NCBI GenBank assembly: GCA_016234425.1
Contig: JACRCA010000130.1
Location: forward strand, 1 to 8,715
Origin: Deltaproteobacteria bacterium
GTDB taxonomy: Bacteria > Desulfobacterota > SM23-61
DNA length: 8,715 nt
Reading direction: 5' to 3'
A program made the translations under genes and the position numbers. Under the pieces are notes generated by a model, which ran no database searches, was not told the DNA's origin, and was given only the letters and a program-made list of their open reading frames with translations. Of the stretch, positions 5,299 to 8,715 are shown piece by piece (within the stretch, counting starts at the first letter, position 1; the number at the start of each line of letters is the position of its first letter).

Positions 5299-7130
5299 AA
5301 GATGGCCCCCCTTTTACATACATCCACGCAAAGCGCGCAGCCCACGCATATCATCGGATCAATGGAAACCTTCTTCTCCTGCTTGTTGAAAGAAATGGCT
5401 GGACAGCCGAAGTCATTGATGCAGATCATGCACCCATTGCACCGCTCTGGGTTTAGCACTACTTCCCGGGGCTCAAACACTTTTTGTCCCCGTCTGGTCG
5501 ATAGGAGGTAGCAGGGCATTGAGGATACAATCAGCGACGGGCCTTCCTCTTTGACCGCGGCTTCCAAGGCTTCCCGACATTGCTTGATATCATAGGGATT
5601 GACTACCCGGTAGCTGATCCCCATGGACTGGGCGAGCTTGGGCACATCCACTTTGGTGGTCTTCTCTCCAGCGAGCGTTACGCCCGTCCCCGGATGGGGT
5701 TGGAATCCAGTCATGGCGGTAACTGTATTTTCTCCCAGGATGACGTTTACGTTGATTTTGTTGGTGGCCGCGTTCATGAGTCCCAGAATTCCGTTATGGT
5801 AGAAAGTCGAATCGCCGATGAAGGCAAAGACCGGCCGGTTTATTCCCGCTAAGGCCATCCCACTAGCCATGGGAACAGAGGAACCCATGCAGTAGATCGT
5901 GGATTGGAGTTCTATGGGTCTAAAAGAGCCAGCGTCATGGCAGCCAATATCCCCAGCCACAATTCCTTTGTACTTGCGCACGGTCTGTTTCAGAGCGTTG
6001 AGAATTCCTCTGTAATTGCAACCCACGCATTGTGTGCGGGTGCGGATAGGGATGTGAATGTCCAGCGTGGGAACTTCAGGCTGGTTGACTTTTACTCCAG
6101 GAGCTGCTTTCTGGATGGTCTCCAAGACCATTTGCAGATTCAGCTCCCCATCCGAAGGCACAAACCCGCTCCGCCCCAATACCTCAACCTCGATCTTTTC
6201 TTCATGGAAGATTTTCTTGAATAAACCCTCTACGAAAGGTTCGGTTTCTTCATATATGACCACCTTCTCCAGACTTTTGACAAACTCCCTGACTTTTTTT
6301 CGGGGAAGCGGAAGAGTTCCCAGTTTCAACAAGGGTAGCTTCTGATCTAAGCATTGCTCAGCCTCTTTGATCAGCGTGTAGCCCATGCCGCAGCCGACCA
6401 GCCCAACTTTCCCCTTACCCTTCTCAATCCAGTTGTATGGGCTTTCTTCCATGATCTCCTGGAGGAGGGGCTGTTTCTCATTCAGCCAGCGGTGGCGGAT
6501 TTGTGGCCGTTTCAAACCCCCGAATTTGGGTACCTCCACTCCACTCATGATGAAGCGCTCCCGGTCTGGTTCATAATGGGCTGCGGGAAGTTCTTTCGGC
6601 AGATCCTCAAACTCGATGATCCCCCGGGCGTGGCAGACCCGGGTAACTGGGCGGAGGCAGAAGACCAGCTCGGTCTTCTCCGAGAGATCAAAGGCCTCCT
6701 TGACCATCGCTTTCGCCTCCTGCGGAGAGCAGGGGTCAAAGACGGGAAGGTGAGCGTACTGGTGCACCAGAATGCGAGTGTCCTCTTCATTCTGCGACGA
6801 CAGGCCGCCCGGATCATCGGCCGAGATTAAAACCAAGCCTCCCCGAATTCCTGTGAAGTTGACGTGCATCAGAAAATCTGTGACCACATTCGTCCCGTTG
6901 TGCTTCATTACGGGCATAGCTCGTACATGGCATAGGGAGGCGCCGGTGCAAAGCTCAAAAGCTACCTTCTCGTTGTTGGCCCACTCCACGTGTACGCCCG
7001 GGACCCCCAGGCATTCTTCCACGATTTCGGTGGCCGGGGTTCCCGGGTAACCAGCCACCACCCGGACTCCAGCCTCGAGCGCCCCGCGGGCGATGGCCGT
7101 GTCTCCCATTACATAACGTTTCTCCTTCAT
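5295..7130 (-). CDS. iorA: Indolepyruvate:ferredoxin oxidoreductase alpha subunit (variant)
   Basis: This 611-residue thiamine-diphosphate iron-sulfur subunit is the catalytic partner of IorB. In order: a PFOR-like N domain with GYPGTP (27-32), VEWANNEK and MKHNGTN (75-81); a middle domain; a ThDP domain with GDIGCHDAG (393-401), GDSTFYHNG (439-447) and GENTVTAMTGFQPHPG (466-481); and a C-terminal ferredoxin region with cysteines 564, 567, 570, 576 and 595, 598, 601, 605, enough for two [4Fe-4S] clusters. The frame opens at a TTG at 7154 with an internal ATG at 7148, but ATG 7130 is preferred for its GAGGAG site and canonical spacing to the first strand. It departs from textbook IorA in having CVGCNYRG (368-375) where CPGCPHR is usual, and GDIGCHDAGSFRP instead of a GDIGCYTLG-like string. 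The 2-oxoacid oxidised is therefore uncertain. No acyl-CoA ligase lies nearby. Confidence 0.9.
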   Translation of the reverse strand: MKEKRYVMGDTAIARGALEAGVRVVAGYPGTPATEIVEECLGVPGVHVEWANNEKVAFELCTGASLCHVRAMPVMKHNGTNVVTDFLMHVNFTGIRGGLVLISADDPGGLSSQNEEDTRILVHQYAHLPVFDPCSPQEAKAMVKEAFDLSEKTELVFCLRPVTRVCHARGIIEFEDLPKELPAAHYEPDRERFIMSGVEVPKFGGLKRPQIRHRWLNEKQPLLQEIMEESPYNWIEKGKGKVGLVGCGMGYTLIKEAEQCLDQKLPLLKLGTLPLPRKKVREFVKSLEKVVIYEETEPFVEGLFKKIFHEEKIEVEVLGRSGFVPSDGELNLQMVLETIQKAAPGVKVNQPEVPTLDIHIPIRTRTQCVGCNYRGILNALKQTVRKYKGIVAGDIGCHDAGSFRPIELQSTIYCMGSSVPMASGMALAGINRPVFAFIGDSTFYHNGILGLMNAATNKINVNVILGENTVTAMTGFQPHPGTGVTLAGEKTTKVDVPKLAQSMGISYRVVNPYDIKQCREALEAAVKEEGPSLIVSSMPCYLLSTRRGQKVFEPREVVLNPERCNGCMICINDFGCPAISFNKQEKKVSIDPMICVGCALCVDVCKRGAIL

Positions 7131-7194
7131 CTTCTTATCTCTCCTCATCTTCAAGGGTGTTCAGGGAAAAGGCACTCCTTTTTACTCATCATGC

Positions 7195-7207
7195 TTAATA
7201 TATGATG
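7195..7207 (+). repeat. 13-bp direct repeat TTAATATATGATG, left copy
   Basis: The identical 13 bases recur at 7334-7346, and the pair flanks the hairpin element at 7222-7301. The left copy also contributes to an inverted CATCAT (7187-7192) / ATGATG (7202-7207). A further ATATGATG occurs at 7364-7371. This could be a target duplication or part of a larger repeat unit. Confidence 0.6.
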
Positions 7208-7221
7208 GCTTCGTAAAAAGT

Positions 7222-7301
7222 CGTCATTCCCGCGGAGGCGGGAATCCAGAAACCACGAAACCCTTTAAAAAGACTGGATTCCCGTTTTCACGGGAATGAC
7301 G
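7222..7301. repeat. GTCATTCCCGC-type paired hairpin element, copy 2
   Basis: CGTCATTCCCGCG then GAGGCGGGAATCCAG (7222-7249) is mirrored by CTGGATTCCCG (7274-7284) and CGGGAATGACG (7291-7301). It is a compact version of the element at 4468-4605. Each end folds on itself (ATTCCCGC/GCGGGAAT; ATTCCCG/CGGGAAT) and the ends also pair with each other. The preceding GATGGCTTCGTAAAAAGTC motif is a flank I recall from such elements. It lies about 90 bases upstream of iorA. Nothing codes in 7131-7664. That stretch holds this element, the flanking direct repeats, two partial CACAGAG copies, a G/C palindrome and a possible thyA promoter. Confidence 0.8.
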
Positions 7302-7333
7302 GAATAGCGAATTTATGGGTTTCCACGATTTCA

Positions 7334-7346
7334 TTAATATATGATG
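7334..7346 (+). repeat. 13-bp direct repeat TTAATATATGATG, right copy
   Basis: This is an exact copy of 7195-7207. The enclosed segment (7208-7333, 126 bases) contains the whole hairpin element. A 13-base target duplication would be unusually long for common insertion sequences, so recombination between repeats is an equal possibility. Confidence 0.6.
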
Positions 7347-7486
7347 ACTCAAATTTGTCAGAAATATGATGATTTTTATCATGGAGAAACCTGTTAGGCA
7401 AGAGAAATCATTTAGGTTGAATTTGTCATCTTTTCATGCCACATTAAAAAAAAGAATATATGAAACCACAGAGGTCTCAAAGAAAT

Positions 7487-7509
7487 CCCCTGCATTACTA
7501 ACGTGCAAA
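7487..7509 (+). repeat. 23-base direct repeat flanking thyA, left copy
   Basis: This copy matches 8496-8518 at 20 of 23 positions in the same orientation; the core ATTACTAAC followed by TGCAAA is shared with one mismatch between them. It sits about 155 bases before thyA and abuts the G/C palindrome. The right copy lies just after the convergent winged-helix gene end, so both may derive from the border of one mobile element. Confidence 0.6.
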
Positions 7510-7552
7510 ATCCCCCCCAACCCCCCTTTACAAAGGGGGGCAGGGGGGATTT
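7508..7552. repeat. AAATCCCCCC palindrome
   Basis: A near-perfect 45-base palindrome. Outer arms AAATCCCCCC (7508-7517) and GGGGGGATTT (7543-7552) enclose inner arms CCCCCCTTT (7521-7529) and AAAGGGGGG (7532-7540), with only small internal bulges. It would form a very stable hairpin. I recognise it as a dispersed intergenic palindrome common in several environmental bacterial phyla. It lies between iorA and thyA and could insulate the two divergent genes. Confidence 0.85.
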
Positions 7553-7566
7553 CTGGGATGGCGTGG

Positions 7567-7575
7567 TGCTATAAG
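7567..7575 (+). promoter_or_regulatory. Possible extended -10 of the thyA promoter
   Basis: TG-C-TATAAG matches the extended -10 pattern (TGnTATAAT) at all but the last base. No convincing -35 element is visible, as that position lies in the ATTTCTGGG stretch beside the G/C palindrome. Initiation near 7582 would give a leader of about 80 bases holding a small GCGGC/GCCGC hairpin at 7596-7608. Confidence 0.35.
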
Positions 7576-7664
7576 CCAAAGTTATCATTTGGGTTGCGGC
7601 TAGGCCGCGCTGTGGCCTCTGTGGTTAGATTTTGGCAATATCGTAAGGAAGTTGGAGGGAACCG

Positions 7665-8351
7665 ATGAAAATTGAATTCCTTGAGGCGCGTGATCTGCCC
7701 GACGCCTGGTTCCAGTGTGTTTACCGGATTCTCGATTCCGGTCATATCTATGAGATCGATAAAGGCAGCTTCCAGGGACAAAAACGGCGGGAGTTTGACT
7801 TCATCGTCGTTAAGATCAATTTCCCTGGTACCCGTCCTCTGATTCCAGACATTCCCCCAGGCTTAGGAATTCCTCCTCCGACCACAATGGAGTATGTGAA
7901 TCAGTATATGCGGTACTGGATCACCGACGAACGGCAAAAAGGCGAGACCTATACCTATGGCGAGCGTCTGACTAATCCGAAGGTCAATGATATCCCTTTA
8001 GGAGTAAATCCCATAGAGGAAGTAATCAAGATGTATAAAACCTCTGGCCCGGGGACGAACCAGGCCACCATGGAAGTGGGCATGCCCCAGGACATTGTCA
8101 ATCCCGACCCGCCCTGCCTGCGTCTGATTGACACTCGCGTGCGCTACGGGAAGCTCCAATTCATCGTTTATTTTCGTTCCTGGGATTTATGGGCTGGTTT
8201 CCCAGCAAACCTCGCTGGGATTCAACTCCTGAAGGAATACATGGCCCAACAGATCGGAGTTGAGGATGGAGAGATCATTGCTCTCTCCAAAGGCCTGCAT
8301 CTTTATGAGTACACCTGGGACCTGGCCAGACTGCGTACCTATCGTTCGTAA
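7665..8351 (+). CDS. thyA: Thymidylate synthase, methanogen-like ThyA
   Basis: This 228-residue enzyme probably makes dTMP from dUMP with a methylene-carrying folate in the cytoplasm. The dUMP-site residues of classical ThyA are all found at the right spacing: nucleophile C151 (DPPCLRLID), R171, S172 and D174 (YFRSWD), N182 (FPANLAG), H212 and Y214 (GLHLYEY), i.e. +20, +21, +23, +31, +61 and +63 from the cysteine as in E. coli (C146, R166, S167, D169, N177, H207, Y209). TYTYGERL (96-102) corresponds to the YG..R segment. N182 favours dUMP over dCMP as substrate. Oddities are the absence of the HELLWFL helix with its catalytic glutamate, replaced by a proline-rich stretch (58-73), F170 where Q is usual, and length well below the common 264. 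These fit the short type known from methanogens. GGAGGG precedes the ATG by about 5 bases. It is the only complete plus-strand gene and is flanked by repeats. Confidence 0.82.
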   Translation: MKIEFLEARDLPDAWFQCVYRILDSGHIYEIDKGSFQGQKRREFDFIVVKINFPGTRPLIPDIPPGLGIPPPTTMEYVNQYMRYWITDERQKGETYTYGERLTNPKVNDIPLGVNPIEEVIKMYKTSGPGTNQATMEVGMPQDIVNPDPPCLRLIDTRVRYGKLQFIVYFRSWDLWAGFPANLAGIQLLKEYMAQQIGVEDGEIIALSKGLHLYEYTWDLARLRTYRS

Positions 8352-8357
8352 AAGAAA

Positions 8358-8503
8358 TTTTTTTCACCACAGAGCCACAGAGCACACAGAGAATCGTATA
8401 ATTAGGCAAATGCCCTAGTGCCACAGCAAAAACAAAAAATACTATCAAGGATCGTAACGGAAAATTTGCATTGACGATTTAATAAACCTCTGTGCCCTCT
8501 GTA
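8358..8503. repeat. Convergent CACAGAG arrays behind thyA and the terminal gene
   Basis: Seven T (8358-8364) then CACAGAG at 8368-8374, 8376-8382 and 8385-8391 follow the thyA stop on the plus strand. On the minus strand CACAGAG (plus CTCTGTG 8488-8494) and TACAGAG (plus CTCTGTA 8497-8503) follow the stop of the gene at 8543. Each array thus points the same way as the gene it trails. The string AGAAATTTTTTT before the first heptamer here is shared with the ndk copy, so the T-tract is part of the repeat. No gene is visible in 8352-8542. Confidence 0.8.
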
Positions 8504-8518
8504 TTACTAACTTGCAAA
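8496..8518 (+). repeat. 23-base direct repeat flanking thyA, right copy
   Basis: This is the partner of 7487-7509 (three mismatches). It overlaps the minus-strand heptamer at 8497-8503 and lies 24 bases beyond the stop of the terminal minus-strand gene. Together the two copies enclose roughly 990 bases containing only thyA. Confidence 0.6.
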
Positions 8519-8542
8519 CTCTCGAAATTTTGTTAAGCATAA

Positions 8543-8715
8543 TCAGGCTGCAAGTTCTGAAAGTTTTGTAATTGGGATATGTTGCGTATGAAGAATGGCA
8601 GTAACAATTCCCCGCCCATTATTGGTCAGTACATATCGAAGCGTGCGTGGCACTTTTCGGATGATCCCGTGGGCGCGGAGCATGCGCAAGCGATGGGTGA
8701 TTCGAGCAGAAAGGC
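8543..8715 (-). CDS. Partial gene: winged-helix-like C terminus
   Basis: A minus-strand frame enters from the window edge and runs 56 codons to TGA at 8543; its start lies outside. The visible part holds a likely recognition helix (SARITHRLRMLRAHGIIRK), a wing-like beta hairpin (PRTLRYVLTNNGRGIV) and a final helix (ITKLSELAA). This is the layout of a winged helix-turn-helix. I recall similar endings on uncharacterised, often repeat-associated proteins of environmental bacteria, but cannot name the family. Immediately downstream a degenerate copy of the last 24 bases (8511-8536) would encode TKFREFAS in the same frame and end at another stop. Whether the gene is intact or decayed cannot be decided from this fragment. 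Confidence 0.6.
   Translation of the reverse strand, partial: LSARITHRLRMLRAHGIIRKVPRTLRYVLTNNGRGIVTAILHTQHIPITKLSELAA

Larger units (their letters stand above)
7467..7623. repeat. Partial CACAGAG copies upstream of thyA
   Basis: A single CACAGAG lies on the plus strand at 7467-7473. Two heptamers read on the minus strand with the 9-base period: CACAGAG (plus CTCTGTG 7617-7623) and CACAGCG (plus CGCTGTG 7608-7614). These are shorter and more degenerate than the arrays behind gene ends and point towards each other across the G/C palindrome. They do not lie after a stop codon. Confidence 0.55.

Noticed and set aside
4600..5511. A 303-codon plus-strand open frame.
   Set aside because: It is antisense to iorB and the end of iorA, whose motifs and ATGA overlap are unambiguous.
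7180..7222. A possible iorA promoter with TATATT as -10 and ATGACG from the hairpin element end as -35.
   Set aside because: The spacer would be 19 bases and the -35 matches only four of six, too weak to list as a feature.
7222..7301. Repeated hairpins considered as a CRISPR array.
   Set aside because: There are only two inverted units with no regular spacers and no cas genes in the window.
7366..7668. A 100-codon plus-strand open frame just before thyA.
   Set aside because: It crosses a CACAGAG copy, a 23-base repeat and the G/C palindrome, has no ribosome site and yields only repeat-derived peptide such as NPPLQRGAGG.

Overview
This window reads as a moderate-GC chromosome segment from an anaerobic, probably uncultured, Desulfobacterota-type (deltaproteobacterial) bacterium. 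The evidence is an indolepyruvate:ferredoxin oxidoreductase pair (iorA-iorB) together with three short non-coding repeat families that I associate with such genomes: CACAGAG heptamer arrays, GTCATTCCCGC hairpins, and an AAATCCCCCC/GGGGGGATTT palindrome. The taxonomic assignment is inference.

Layout. From 7130 down to 134 nearly everything is coded on the minus strand. In transcription order the genes are iorA-iorB (4-base ATGA overlap), ndk (nucleoside diphosphate kinase), a HI0933/BaiN-type flavoprotein overlapping rlmN (23S rRNA A2503 methyltransferase, again ATGA), a 67-residue cold-shock protein with its own promoter, structured leader and intrinsic terminator, and a nitrilase-superfamily carbon-nitrogen hydrolase with its own promoter. 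A repeat-rich divergent region of about 530 bases (7131-7664) separates iorA from one plus-strand gene, thyA (7665-8351). Convergent to thyA, the window ends inside the 3' part of a minus-strand gene with a winged-helix-like C terminus (8543-8715).

How the genes relate. iorAB and thyA concern anaerobic 2-oxoacid oxidation and dTMP synthesis. ndk completes dNTP supply, and rlmN and csp serve the ribosome and RNA. There is no single pathway and no obvious defence, CRISPR or secondary-metabolite system.

The most interesting points are these. (1) thyA is of the short, methanogen-like type: every dUMP-site residue is present at the spacing of classical ThyA, but the usual HELLWFL helix is absent, and the gene is bracketed by 23-base direct repeats. 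(2) CACAGAG arrays with a 9-base period occur at eight loci, five of them just downstream of gene ends in the same relative orientation and four of those next to a T-tract. (3) The csp leader can form two mutually exclusive hairpins. No wholly new system could be demonstrated from sequence alone.
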